DNA of 64,000 nt from Gammaproteobacteria bacterium (GTDB lineage: Bacteria > Pseudomonadota > Gammaproteobacteria > Burkholderiales > Rhodocyclaceae): contig JAHJHI010000049.1 of the NCBI GenBank assembly GCA_018824085.1, positions 1-64,000 of the forward strand, written 5' to 3'. The position numbers and the translations under genes were made by a program. Positions 52,715 to 61,586 of this stretch are shown in pieces. Numbering within the stretch: the first letter of the stretch is position 1; every line of letters begins with the position of its first letter. The notes under the pieces were generated by a model. That model was not told the DNA's origin, ran no database searches, and worked only from the letters and a program-made list of their open reading frames with translations.

Positions 52715-55446
52715 GCGCGCGCGTCCTGAACCACATTACCGGGCGCCTGTCGCTGCGTCCGCCCCAGGCGGAATCGCTTGTGAAATTGGTACGTGCGCTC
52801 GACGCCGCACCCGGCCTGCTTGGCCATGACCAGAATGTGGCGGCCATCCTTGCCACACTGAAAGCCGAGTTCCCCACGCTGGAAGACTTCGAGCGCGAGT
52901 TTCCGTCGCTGTGCTTCGCGCTGGCCACCGGCGTGGGCAAGACGCGCCTGATGGGGGCTTTCATCGCCTACCTGCATCTGGCCCACGGCATCAACAACTT
53001 CTTCGTGCTGGCGCCCAATCTGACGATCTACAACAAGCTGATCGCCGACTTCACGCCGAACACGGCCAAGTACGTGTTCAAGGGCATCGCCGAGTTCGCC
53101 CAGCAGCCGCCACTCATCATCACCGGCGACAACTACGACCAGACCGGTGCGGCGGTGACGGATGCACCGGCGGGCTTCGCCCACGACGTGCGCATCAACG
53201 TCTTCAACATTTCCAAGATCAACTCCGAGGTGCGTGGCGGCAAGGAGCCGCGCATCAAGCGCATGAAAGAGGTGCTGGGCGACAGCTACTTCAACCATCT
53301 GGCCAATCTGACCGACCTCGTGCTGCTGATGGATGAGTCGCACCGCTACCGGGCGAGCGCCGGAGTGCGGTCGATCAACGAACTGAAGCCGCTGTTCGGT
53401 CTGGAGGTCACCGCCACGCCCTTTGTGGAATCCGCGCGCGGCCCGGTGCCGTTCAGGAATGTGGTGATGGACTACCCCTTGGCGCGGGCGATGGAAGATG
53501 GCTTCGTCAAGGAGCCCGCCGTCGTGACCCAGCGCAATTTCGACCCGCGGGCGCACGCACCGGACGAGATCGAGAAGATCAAGCTGGAAGACGGCGTTCG
53601 CCTGCACGAAAGCACCAAGGTCGAGCTGCTCACCTACGCGCGCGAGAACGGTGTGCCGGCGGTGAAGCCCTTCATGCTCGTGATCGCACGGGACACGACC
53701 CACGCGTCACAGCTCAAGACGCTGATCGAGTCTTCCGCCTTCTACGAGGGGCGCTATGCGGGCAAGGTCATCCAGGTGGATTCCAGCCGTAGCGGCGCGG
53801 AAGAGGAGGACATGATCGCCCGGCTGCTGGCGGTGGAAAGCGTGAATGAGCCGACCGAAATCGTGATTCACGTGAACATGCTCAAAGAGGGCTGGGACGT
53901 GACCAACCTCTACACCATCGTGCCTTTGCGCGCGGCCAATGCGCGGACGCTGATCGAGCAGTCCATCGGCCGCGGCCTGCGGCTGCCGTATGGCAAGCGC
54001 ACGGGCGTGGCGGCGGTGGATCGGCTGAACATCGTCGCGCACGACAAATTCCAGGAGATCATCGACGAAGCCAACCGGGGCGATTCGCCGATCCGGCTGA
54101 AGCAGGTGATCCTCGAAGCGCCGAGCGCAGACGACCGGAAGGTGAGCGTTCAGGTGGGCTCGGGCGCGATGACGGCGCTCGGGCTCGCACCGGCGCCGGT
54201 CATGGGCACCGGGGCGGCCAACGCGGACACGACACCGGCCGACACGCCGCCTTCGCCGGTGTTCGCAAGCGAACGCGAGCGGCACGCTGCGCGCGTGGTG
54301 ATGGATGTGATCGCCCAGTACGAGGTGAAACGCGACCTGGTACCGACCAGCCAGGCACTGCTCAAGCCAGAAGTGCAATCGGCCATCCTGGCCGAGGTGG
54401 TCGAGCGATTGAAGCCGGTTCAGGGCGAGCTGCTGGCGGAAGCGGACGATGCGGCGCCCGTCCTGGATCTTTCAGCAGTGATCGCAAAGACGACCGAAAT
54501 CGTCGTCCGGCAGATGATCGACATCCCCCGCATCGCGGTCGTGCCGACAGGCGAAATCACGACCGGTTTTCATCCGTTCAAGCTCGGCGCGCTGCCCAAC
54601 TTCCAACCCGGACAGCGGGAAATCGTGGGGCAGGAACTGCGCACCAACGAACAGTTCACGCTGAGCCGCGAAGCCGGTATCCGGGAACAGCGCTTCGAGG
54701 ACTACATCGTCAGGAAGCTGATCGACTACGACGACATCGACTACTTCACGCAAGCCGAACTGCTGTACGACCTCGCGGGTCAGGCGGTCGCCCACTACCA
54801 GACGCAGAACTACTCGGAAAACGAACTTCACGAGGTATTCGACTCTTATGGCGCGGAGCTTGCGCGGCTGATTCGCGCCGAAATGCTGGCGCATTTCTGG
54901 GAAGAAGCCACGGACTACGAGGTACAGGTGAGCCGGGGTTTCACTGAACTCAAACCCTGCAACTACACCGCGGTCGCTGGACAGACGGCGCACCATTTCC
55001 GCGAAACCGTGGCCGAACCCGGCAGGATCAAGCAGATGCTGTTTGGCGGGTTTGCGCGCTGCCTGTACCCACTGCAGAAGTTTGACTCGGACACCGAGCG
55101 ACGCTTTGCGGTCATCCTTGAGCGCGACGCATCAAAGTGGTTCAAGCCTGCCAAGGGGCAGTTCCAGATCTACTACAAACTGGGCAGCGAGCAACCGGAA
55201 TACATACCCGACTTCGTGGCCGAGGTTGATTCAATGATCTTCATGGTGGAAACCAAGGCGCAAGGTGACATCGACACACAGGAAGTGCAGGCCAAGGCCG
55301 CTGCCGCCGCACGCTGGAGCAAACACGCTTCGGATCATGCAGCGGGCGTCGGCGGAAAACCGTGGCGCTACTTGCTGGTGCCACATGACGAAATCTCCGA
55401 ATCAAGGCGGCTCTCAGACTTCTTGCGCTTTGGGGTGAATGGCTAG
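52711..55446 (+). CDS. Type III-like restriction helicase-nuclease (Res)
   Basis: A 911-aa superfamily 2 helicase. Walker A is ATGVGKTRLMGAF (GVGKT about residues 74-78), the DEAD-type box MDESH (about 207-211), motif III VTATPF, and the motif VI region IEQSIGRGLRLPYGKR is complete. The C-terminus has a PD-(D/E)XK nuclease core: PDF near residue 833 and ETK near 847. This is the layout of type III Res subunits and related standalone helicase-nucleases. It would translocate on and cleave unmodified DNA. Start overlaps the RhuM stop by 4 nt. It is the last gene of the operon; scar sequence follows. Confidence 0.88.
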   Translation: MSARVLNHITGRLSLRPPQAESLVKLVRALDAAPGLLGHDQNVAAILATLKAEFPTLEDFEREFPSLCFALATGVGKTRLMGAFIAYLHLAHGINNFFVLAPNLTIYNKLIADFTPNTAKYVFKGIAEFAQQPPLIITGDNYDQTGAAVTDAPAGFAHDVRINVFNISKINSEVRGGKEPRIKRMKEVLGDSYFNHLANLTDLVLLMDESHRYRASAGVRSINELKPLFGLEVTATPFVESARGPVPFRNVVMDYPLARAMEDGFVKEPAVVTQRNFDPRAHAPDEIEKIKLEDGVRLHESTKVELLTYARENGVPAVKPFMLVIARDTTHASQLKTLIESSAFYEGRYAGKVIQVDSSRSGAEEEDMIARLLAVESVNEPTEIVIHVNMLKEGWDVTNLYTIVPLRAANARTLIEQSIGRGLRLPYGKRTGVAAVDRLNIVAHDKFQEIIDEANRGDSPIRLKQVILEAPSADDRKVSVQVGSGAMTALGLAPAPVMGTGAANADTTPADTPPSPVFASERERHAARVVMDVIAQYEVKRDLVPTSQALLKPEVQSAILAEVVERLKPVQGELLAEADDAAPVLDLSAVIAKTTEIVVRQMIDIPRIAVVPTGEITTGFHPFKLGALPNFQPGQREIVGQELRTNEQFTLSREAGIREQRFEDYIVRKLIDYDDIDYFTQAELLYDLAGQAVAHYQTQNYSENELHEVFDSYGAELARLIRAEMLAHFWEEATDYEVQVSRGFTELKPCNYTAVAGQTAHHFRETVAEPGRIKQMLFGGFARCLYPLQKFDSDTERRFAVILERDASKWFKPAKGQFQIYYKLGSEQPEYIPDFVAEVDSMIFMVETKAQGDIDTQEVQAKAAAAARWSKHASDHAAGVGGKPWRYLLVPHDEISESRRLSDFLRFGVNG

Positions 55447-56057
55447 AAGAAGACGCTGCGCCGCTTCTTTCCGGCAAGCATCCGACCGAGAGCGATCTGG
55501 CCTTCGGTCTGGACCAGTGCGTCGAGATGTTCGAGGGCCGCCAGCATGTCGCTGCCAAGCGTTCGACCTGCGCCGTCTTCCCTTTGGTGATGTAGCACGT
55601 AATCATCGCCCGGGTCTGAGCACCTCAACGTCGAGGCATGACGAAGGTGTTTATGGAAGAGAAGAAGTCGGGACGTCGCTTCACTGAGGAATTCAAGGTC
55701 GAAGCGGTCAGCAGGTTACCGAGCGTGGCCATCAGGAAAAGATGTGGCGCAGTCCCGATAGCCGCCCGGTCAAGCCGCTCTGCCTGAGCACACGACCGTG
55801 ACGGTTCGATCCGCCCGTCGGCGCCCCTGTCCCGCACCGGCAGGATTCAGCCAGCCGGCCTCGCCACCCGCTACCCGGCTGGCGGCATTTTTCAGCAGAC
55901 CCGGTCGAACTGCCCGAATCCCGGCGGTACGGCCGTTCTGACGGCCATGCCGGCACGGCGACCAGATTGGAAGACGAGGTACGTGCGGCCCGTTCCGCGT
56001 GAAAGCCACTTCGAGGTCCACTTGAGGCGCAGCTTCGCCCGGCGGAGAGCCGCTCCC
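55447..56057. other. Gene-poor scar region downstream of the restriction-like operon
   Basis: About 600 bp with no complete gene. A 61-codon minus-strand frame (55443-55628) contains LAALEHLDALVQTEGQIALGR, which looks like residual coding sequence but matches nothing I recognise. An IS3-type transposase head is at 55653. The remainder is unassigned. Confidence 0.5.
55653..55735 (+). pseudogene. IS3-family OrfA transposase 5' remnant, frameshifted
   Basis: ATG at 55653 gives MEEKKSGRRFTEEFKVEAV, the typical N-terminal HTH start of IS3-group OrfA. After codon 19 a one-base deletion shifts the frame: QVTERGHQ continues in another frame from 55712. Similarity stops at about 55735. It is non-functional. 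Confidence 0.7.
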
Positions 56058-56085
56058 TTGACATCATGAAGGCGTGACGTAACAT
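56058..56085 (+). promoter_or_regulatory. Sigma-70-type promoter upstream of the DUF4242 gene
   Basis: A perfect -35 TTGACA is separated by 16 bp from TAACAT (4 of 6 matches to TATAAT). The predicted start near 56092 gives a leader of about 117 nt to the ATG at 56209. Confidence 0.55.
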
Positions 56086-56208
56086 ACCAATCGGTCAGTA
56101 ATAGGGGCTGATGCACTCTGCGCAAGCAGCCGGTCGCGCCTGTCGCGAGACGACGGGCGATCCAATTCAGGGGCTCGGACTTCCAGCCCGATTCAGTGAG
56201 GAGACAAC

Positions 56209-56481
56209 ATGCCCAAGTTCATCATCGAACGTGAAATCCCCGGTGCAAGCGACTTGACCGCCGAAGATCTGAAGGGAATTTCAGCGAAATCCTGCTGCGT
56301 CCTGAAAGACCTCGGACCGCAGATCCAGTGGGTGACGAGCTATGTGACGGACGACAAGGTCTACTGCGTGTACATCGCTCCGTCGGAGGAGCTGATCCGT
56401 GAGCACGCGAACCAGGGCGGATTCCCCGCCAACAAGATTTCCCGGGTCAGTCGCGTGATCGATCCGACGACGGCTGAATAA
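56209..56481 (+). CDS. DUF4242 small protein
   Basis: A 90-aa protein of the DUF4242 family, some members of which are described as nickel-binding. It begins PKFIIEREIPGASDLTAEDL and contains the conserved WVTSYVTDDKVYCVYIAPSEELIREHA followed by GFPANKISRV. Two cysteines (SAKSCCVL) and a histidine are potential ligands. It has a good ribosome-binding site (GAGGAGA) and its own likely promoter. It lies intact between an IS3 head and an htpG/IS3 tail scar, so it may be a passenger brought in or preserved by rearrangement. Confidence 0.85.
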   Translation: MPKFIIEREIPGASDLTAEDLKGISAKSCCVLKDLGPQIQWVTSYVTDDKVYCVYIAPSEELIREHANQGGFPANKISRVSRVIDPTTAE

Positions 56482-56582
56482 GGCCGGTCAAGCGCGCGCC
56501 ACGACCTGCACCGGATTCTGCGGATTGTCTGAAGCTTGCCTTGTCCAGCGTCCGGAACCGACTGGCACAGCCACTGCGCAAC

Positions 56583-56615
56583 AAAAAAGGGCATCTCCAC
56601 GGAGACGCCCTTTTT
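56583..56615. terminator. Bidirectional rho-independent terminator
   Basis: AAAAAA precedes GGGCATCTCC, a short loop and GGAGACGCCC, then TTTTT. The stem pairs at 9 of 10 positions. It can serve DUF4242 on the plus strand and was probably the terminator of htpG on the minus strand. Confidence 0.8.
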
Positions 56616-56657
56616 CTTTCCGGCAACAGGCTCGACGACCGTGCTTATGCGCCGGCC

Positions 56658-56785
56658 TTACGCGCCGGCGCCTTCGGCGAGCAGCGCCTGGTCGAACAGC
56701 ACCGCGGCCCAGTCGTCAAAATGCGCTTCTTCCTTGCGCAGGCGCTGAACCACCGGGTGCTGCGGGTTGGCCGGATGCGCGTGCT
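56658..56785 (-). pseudogene. htpG: 3' stub of htpG (Hsp90 chaperone)
   Basis: The last 40 or so codons before a TAA at 56658 read NPQHPVVQRL, then FDDWAAVLFDQALLAEG. This is the C-terminal dimerisation part of bacterial Hsp90 (HtpG). Upstream of the HAHPANPQH stretch the similarity stops abruptly at about 56785, where an IS3 transposase tail begins on the other strand. The rest of htpG is absent from the window. Confidence 0.65.
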
Positions 56786-56788
56786 GAC

Positions 56789-56923
56789 GTGTTCGACGAC
56801 ATTTCGATGTTCCACGACACGGAGCGTCGGCACGGTTCCGGCACCGAACTCTCGCCGGTGGAATCTGACAGGCAGTCCTTTCAGAGATGCGGGAACGTCC
56901 GGGAAATCCGTGGTGATTCGCGG
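56789..56923 (+). pseudogene. IS3-family OrfB transposase 3' remnant
   Basis: The plus strand reads VFDDISMFHDTERRHGSGTE, then LSPVESDRQSF and NVREIRGDS. This is the C-terminal end of an IS3-family OrfB integrase (consensus like YIEMFYNxxRRHGSxxxxSP). It lacks the catalytic DDE domain. It is in the same orientation as the OrfA head at 55653. The two outer ends are about 1.27 kb apart, close to the normal size of an IS3 element. Confidence 0.7.
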
Positions 56924-56952
56924 AGTGCAAAAAACGGGCAGCTGATTGATGG

Positions 56953-58425
56953 TCAGTGTTGCCCCGCCGGCGACGCCCCCGGCTCCGGCGCTGCCGAGGC
57001 CGCAATCGCTTCACCGTTCAGGGGTTGCAAGCCGCCGCCAAGAGCCTTGTACAACGCCACCGTATTGGCGATGTCCTCGCGCCTGAGTTCCAGCAGCGTC
57101 TGCCGTGCGGCATACAGTTCGCGCTGTGTATCCAGCAGCTCCAGCCGGCCATCAATTCCGGCCCGGTAACGCAGGCTTGAAAGCGCCAAACGGCGTTCCG
57201 ACGCACTGACTGAACGTAATTGCGCCTTGATCTGACGATCAAAGGTGGCCGTTCCCGCCAAGGCATCCGCCACCTCGCGAAAGGCCGTCTGGATTGCGCG
57301 CTCGTACTGGACAACGGCTTCGGATTTGCGCACTTCTGCCAGGCGCAGCCCGGCGCGCAGACGCCCGCCCTGGAACAACGGCTGGGAAATCTGTGGCGCG
57401 AAACGCCACACCTGTCGAGCTGGATCGAACAGGCCATCAAGCGAGGTGCTGGCATAGCCGAACGATGCCGTGAGCGAAATCTGCGGGAAAAAGGCAGCGC
57501 GTGCCGCGCCGATATCTGCATTGGCAGCCACCAGCATCTGTTCGGCCTGTCGCAGATCGGGGCGCGTCAACAACAGATCGGCCGGCAACCCTGGCGGCAG
57601 ACGTGCAACGACGGGTTGTCGTTCCAACGGCAGTGCCAGCGGCAGATCGCCGGGCAGTTCGTCTCCGACCAGCAGCTGCAGCGCATTGTGGGCCAGTGCC
57701 AGCGCGCGCTTGCGCGCTTCCAGGTCGGCTTCGGCAACCGCCACCTGACCTTCGGCCTGCGCCACGTCCAGGCCACCATGCTGTTCGGCTTGCTTCAACA
57801 GCCGGGCCAGTTCCAGGGACTGGCGCCAGTCTGCCAGCGTCTGTTCGGCCAGCGTCCGCTGTTCCTCAGCGAGTTGCCGGGCGAAATAGGCATCCGCGAC
57901 GGCGCCAACCAGCGCAATCTGCGCGGCATCACGCCCATGCCCCTCCGCGAGGTAGCGTGCCAGCGCTGCATCGGAAAGTGCGCGTACGCGCCCGAACAGG
58001 TCCAGTTCGAAGGCGCTGACGCCAACACTCACCCCCATCTGCTTGCCGACTTCATGACTCGGGGCCACGTCTTTGTTCGAACCCATTGTCCGCTCGCGGA
58101 CATGGTTCGCATCGACGGACACCGACGGCCAACGCCCGGCAAGCTGGATGCGCGACATCGCCTGCGCCGCCTCCACGTTCAGCGCGGCCAGACGCAGATC
58201 GCGGTTGTTCAGCAAGGCGTGGCTGATCAACCTCTGCAGGCGTGGATCGCCGAACATCGTGCGCCAACCCAGTTCGCTTGCGGGCGCTGTCGTGCCAGCA
58301 ATCGTGGCCGGGAGGTCCTGCGCCGGATAGTTCGCGGGTACCGGGAGCGCCGGGCGTTGCAGTGCCGGCGTCAGCGAGCAGGCGGTCAGGCACCACGCGA
58401 GGGACAAAGGGATCCACGGACGCAT
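56953..58425 (-). CDS. RND efflux outer-membrane factor lipoprotein (OprM/AdeC-like)
   Basis: A 490-aa NodT/OprM-family outer-membrane channel. The lipobox LTAC near residue 16 marks it as a lipoprotein. Two TolC-type repeats with long helical segments follow, with motifs such as LGWRTMFGDPRLQRLI, NNRDLRLAALNVEAA, LTRPDLRQAEQMLVAANADIG and RAAFFPQISLTASFGY. The ATG at 58425 lies 2 nt after the RND stop with GGGA 9 nt upstream; an in-frame TTG at 58431 is less likely. It completes the tripartite pump. Confidence 0.92.
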   Translation of the reverse strand: MRPWIPLSLAWCLTACSLTPALQRPALPVPANYPAQDLPATIAGTTAPASELGWRTMFGDPRLQRLISHALLNNRDLRLAALNVEAAQAMSRIQLAGRWPSVSVDANHVRERTMGSNKDVAPSHEVGKQMGVSVGVSAFELDLFGRVRALSDAALARYLAEGHGRDAAQIALVGAVADAYFARQLAEEQRTLAEQTLADWRQSLELARLLKQAEQHGGLDVAQAEGQVAVAEADLEARKRALALAHNALQLLVGDELPGDLPLALPLERQPVVARLPPGLPADLLLTRPDLRQAEQMLVAANADIGAARAAFFPQISLTASFGYASTSLDGLFDPARQVWRFAPQISQPLFQGGRLRAGLRLAEVRKSEAVVQYERAIQTAFREVADALAGTATFDRQIKAQLRSVSASERRLALSSLRYRAGIDGRLELLDTQRELYAARQTLLELRREDIANTVALYKALGGGLQPLNGEAIAASAAPEPGASPAGQH

Positions 58426-58427
58426 TA

Positions 58428-61400
58428 TCAATTTTCCCTGGTCACGAACGATGCACGCTTCGAGCTGCGCGCACGCCAGGCTTCAAGACGTGCCTGCGCG
58501 CCCATCACGAACACGAAAAACGCCGGCACGAAGAACACGGCCAGCAGCGTGCCACTGAGCATGCCGCCAAACACACCTGTGCCGATGGCATGCTGGGTTT
58601 CCGCACTGGCGCCCGAGGCGAGCATCAGAGGCATCACGCCGAGAGTGAAGGCCAGCGAAGTCATCAGGATCGGCCGCAGGCGCAGCCGGGCTGCCGTTAC
58701 CGCAGCGTCGACCAGCGTCCTGCCCTCGGCGTGCAACTGGCGGGCGAACTCGACGATGAGAATGGCGTTCTTCGCCGACAGGCCGATGATGGTGATCATG
58801 CCGACTTTGAAGAACACGTCATTGGGCAGGCCTCGCAGCATCACCGCCGCCACCGCGCCGAGCAGACCCAACGGCACCACCAGCATCACCGACAGCGGGA
58901 TCGACCAGCTCTCATACAAAGCGGCCAGAACAAGGAATACGACGAGCGCAGACAGCAGCATCAACATGGGCGCCTGCGCAGCCGACTGGCGTTCCTGCAG
59001 CGACTGCCCGGTCCAGGCCACGGCAAAGCCCTGTGGCAACTGCGCCGCCAGGCGTTCCATCTCTGCCATCGCCGCGCCGCTCGAAACGCCTGGTGCGGCA
59101 CCACCGGCAATACGCACGGCCGGGAAGCCCTGGAATCGCATCATCTGCTGCGGCGATTCACTCCACACCGGGGTCACCACTTCGCGCAACGGCACCATGC
59201 CGCCGCGGGCATTGCGCACCCGCAGGCTCAGGACGTCATCCAGTTGCATGCGCGCGGGCGCCTCGGCCTGCAGGATCACCTGCTGCATCCGCCCCGCATT
59301 GGGAAAGTCATTGACGTAGAACGAACCCATGGCCGCCGACAGCGTGCTGCTGACCTCGGCAAACGACAGGCCCATGGCTTCGGTCTTCTGCCGGTCGATC
59401 TCCAGCCGGATGCTCTCGCCGGGCGGCAGGCCATCGGGGTAAACATCGCTGACGATGCTGCTTTGCCCGGCCAGTTCCAGCAGTCGCGTCCGGGCCGCCA
59501 GCAAGGCGCCCTCACCGCGGTTCGCACGGTCCTGCAGGAACAGGGTGAAGCCTGATGACGTGCCAAGCTCGTCGATCGCCGGCGGCATCAGGCTCATGAC
59601 GGTGCCTTCGGCTGCGACCGTCATGGCCTCCTGCGCCAGAGCCGCCTCGTCGCCGGCGGTGGCGCCATCGCGCTCCCCCCAATCCTTGAGCATGGTGAAG
59701 GCCATGGCTGCATTGGGGCCCGCGCCGGAGAAGCTGAACCCCTGGACGACCAGGTTCGAGGCCAGCGCGGGCCGAGAGGCCACGTGCGCCTCGAAGGCCT
59801 TGACGACATCCAGGGTCCGCTCGCTGGTCGCGCCGGTCGGCAACTGGATGGAGGTCATGAAGTAGCCCTGATCCTCTTCCGGGAGAAAGGACGAGGGCAG
59901 TTGCGCCAATGCGAATGCCAACACGCAGCAGAGCACGGCAAAGACCGCCATCGTGCGCGCGCTGCGCCCGGCCATGCGCGCCACGCGGGAGGCATAGCCG
60001 CCTGTCAGCCGCTCGAAGGCGCGATTGAAGGCACCGAACAAGCCGCGCTTGTTGTGGTGATCGGCACTGACCGGTCGCAGCAGCGTGGCGCACAGCGCTG
60101 GAGTCAGCGTCAGAGCAAGGAATGCCGAGAACAGGATGGACACCGCCATCGACAGCGTGAACTGCTGGTAGATCACCCCCACCGAGCCCGCGGCAAACGC
60201 CATGGGGATGAACACTGCGGTGAGCACCAGGGTAATGCCGATCACGGCGCCGGCGATCTCCTTCATCGCCTTGACGGTGGCATCCGCGGGGGACAGCCCC
60301 TGGGTCGCCATCAGCCGCTCGACGTTCTCCACCACGACAATGGCATCATCCACGATGATGCCGATGGCCAACACCATGCCGAACATGGTCAACGAGTTGA
60401 TCGAAAACCCGGCCGCCAGCATGACCGCGAAGGTGCCGAGCAGCGCGATGGGGGCCACGATGGCCGGAATCAGGGTGTAGCGGATGTTCTGCAGGAAAAG
60501 GTACATCACCAGAAATACCAGCACCATCGCTTCGAGCAGCGTGTGGATCACCTTTTCGATGGAGACCTTCACGAACGGCGCGGTATCGAAGGGAATGGAA
60601 TAGGCCATGCCGGCCGGCATGCCGGGCGCCAGTCCGGTCAGGCGCTCGCGCACGGCCTGCGCCGTGCGCACCGCATTGGCGCCCGGTGAAAGCTGGATGG
60701 CAGCGCTGGTCGCGGTCATGCCGTTTTCGCGGTTGGAGAAGGCATAGGACTGGGCACCCAGTTCGACACGCGCCACATCGCCGATCACCACCCTCGCACC
60801 GTCGGCGCCGGCACGAAGCACCACGGCCGCGAACTGCTCCGGTGTCGAAAGCTGGCCTTCGACGGTCAGCGGCACGGTCAGGCGCTGACCCGGCAAAGCC
60901 GGTTCGTCACCCACGCGTCCCGGCGCGATCTGCACGTTCTGCTGCTCAATGGCTTTGGCCAGATCGTTCATCGACAGCCCGTACGTCGTGAGCTTCGCCG
61001 GATCAACCCAGATGCGCATCGCCTGTTCTGCGCCGAACAATTGCACACGGCCCACGCCTTCGATGCGGCGCAGTTCCTGGACAATGTTGCGCGCAAGATA
61101 GTCGTTCAACGCCACTTCATCATGGCTGCCGTCGGGTGAGGTCATGCCGACCATCATCAGGAAACCAGAGGCGGCGGACTCGACCTGCAAGCCGCTCTGG
61201 CGCACCACCTGTGGCAAGCGTGGTTCTACCGATTTGATGCGGTTCTGCACATCCACCTGGGCCAGTTCCGGATTCGTGCCGGGTTTGAATGTCGCCGTTA
61301 TTTGAGCGGTGCCGGAGGTATCGACGGATGACTCGAAGTACAGAAGGTTCTTGACACCGGACAGCTCCCGCTCGACCAGACTGACGACGGAGTCGTTCAG

Positions 61401-61568
61401 TGTCTGTGGCGTAGCGCCCGGATAAGTGGCGTAGAGGCTGACCGATGGCGGTGCCACGGAGGGGTAGCGGGCAATGGGAAGCTGCGGAATCGCGATGAGG
61501 CCGAACAGCACGATGAACAGCGCGATCACCCAGGCAAACACCGGGCGTCTGATGAAAAATTGGGGCAT
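58428..61568 (-). CDS. RND multidrug efflux pump inner-membrane subunit (AdeB/AcrB-like)
   Basis: A 1,046-aa HAE1-family pump of full length. The start MPQFFIRRPVFAWVIALFIV is typical. The proton-relay aspartates in helix 4 are present (GIIVDDAIVVVENVERLM), as is the lysine in helix 10 (IGLSAKNAILIVEFA). It would export amphipathic drugs, dyes or solvents using the proton gradient. It sits 18 nt downstream of the adaptor gene and 2 nt from the outer-membrane factor. The divergent AdeRS-like regulators suggest induction control like that of adeABC. Confidence 0.94.
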   Translation of the reverse strand: MPQFFIRRPVFAWVIALFIVLFGLIAIPQLPIARYPSVAPPSVSLYATYPGATPQTLNDSVVSLVERELSGVKNLLYFESSVDTSGTAQITATFKPGTNPELAQVDVQNRIKSVEPRLPQVVRQSGLQVESAASGFLMMVGMTSPDGSHDEVALNDYLARNIVQELRRIEGVGRVQLFGAEQAMRIWVDPAKLTTYGLSMNDLAKAIEQQNVQIAPGRVGDEPALPGQRLTVPLTVEGQLSTPEQFAAVVLRAGADGARVVIGDVARVELGAQSYAFSNRENGMTATSAAIQLSPGANAVRTAQAVRERLTGLAPGMPAGMAYSIPFDTAPFVKVSIEKVIHTLLEAMVLVFLVMYLFLQNIRYTLIPAIVAPIALLGTFAVMLAAGFSINSLTMFGMVLAIGIIVDDAIVVVENVERLMATQGLSPADATVKAMKEIAGAVIGITLVLTAVFIPMAFAAGSVGVIYQQFTLSMAVSILFSAFLALTLTPALCATLLRPVSADHHNKRGLFGAFNRAFERLTGGYASRVARMAGRSARTMAVFAVLCCVLAFALAQLPSSFLPEEDQGYFMTSIQLPTGATSERTLDVVKAFEAHVASRPALASNLVVQGFSFSGAGPNAAMAFTMLKDWGERDGATAGDEAALAQEAMTVAAEGTVMSLMPPAIDELGTSSGFTLFLQDRANRGEGALLAARTRLLELAGQSSIVSDVYPDGLPPGESIRLEIDRQKTEAMGLSFAEVSSTLSAAMGSFYVNDFPNAGRMQQVILQAEAPARMQLDDVLSLRVRNARGGMVPLREVVTPVWSESPQQMMRFQGFPAVRIAGGAAPGVSSGAAMAEMERLAAQLPQGFAVAWTGQSLQERQSAAQAPMLMLLSALVVFLVLAALYESWSIPLSVMLVVPLGLLGAVAAVMLRGLPNDVFFKVGMITIIGLSAKNAILIVEFARQLHAEGRTLVDAAVTAARLRLRPILMTSLAFTLGVMPLMLASGASAETQHAIGTGVFGGMLSGTLLAVFFVPAFFVFVMGAQARLEAWRARSSKRASFVTREN

Positions 61569-61586
61569 GACCGGATTTCCCTGTGC

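Noticed and set aside
44192..55446. Calling the operon DISARM or classical type III restriction-modification
   Set aside because: DrmA, DrmB and DrmC are missing for DISARM, and three extra overlapping genes exceed a standard type III pair.
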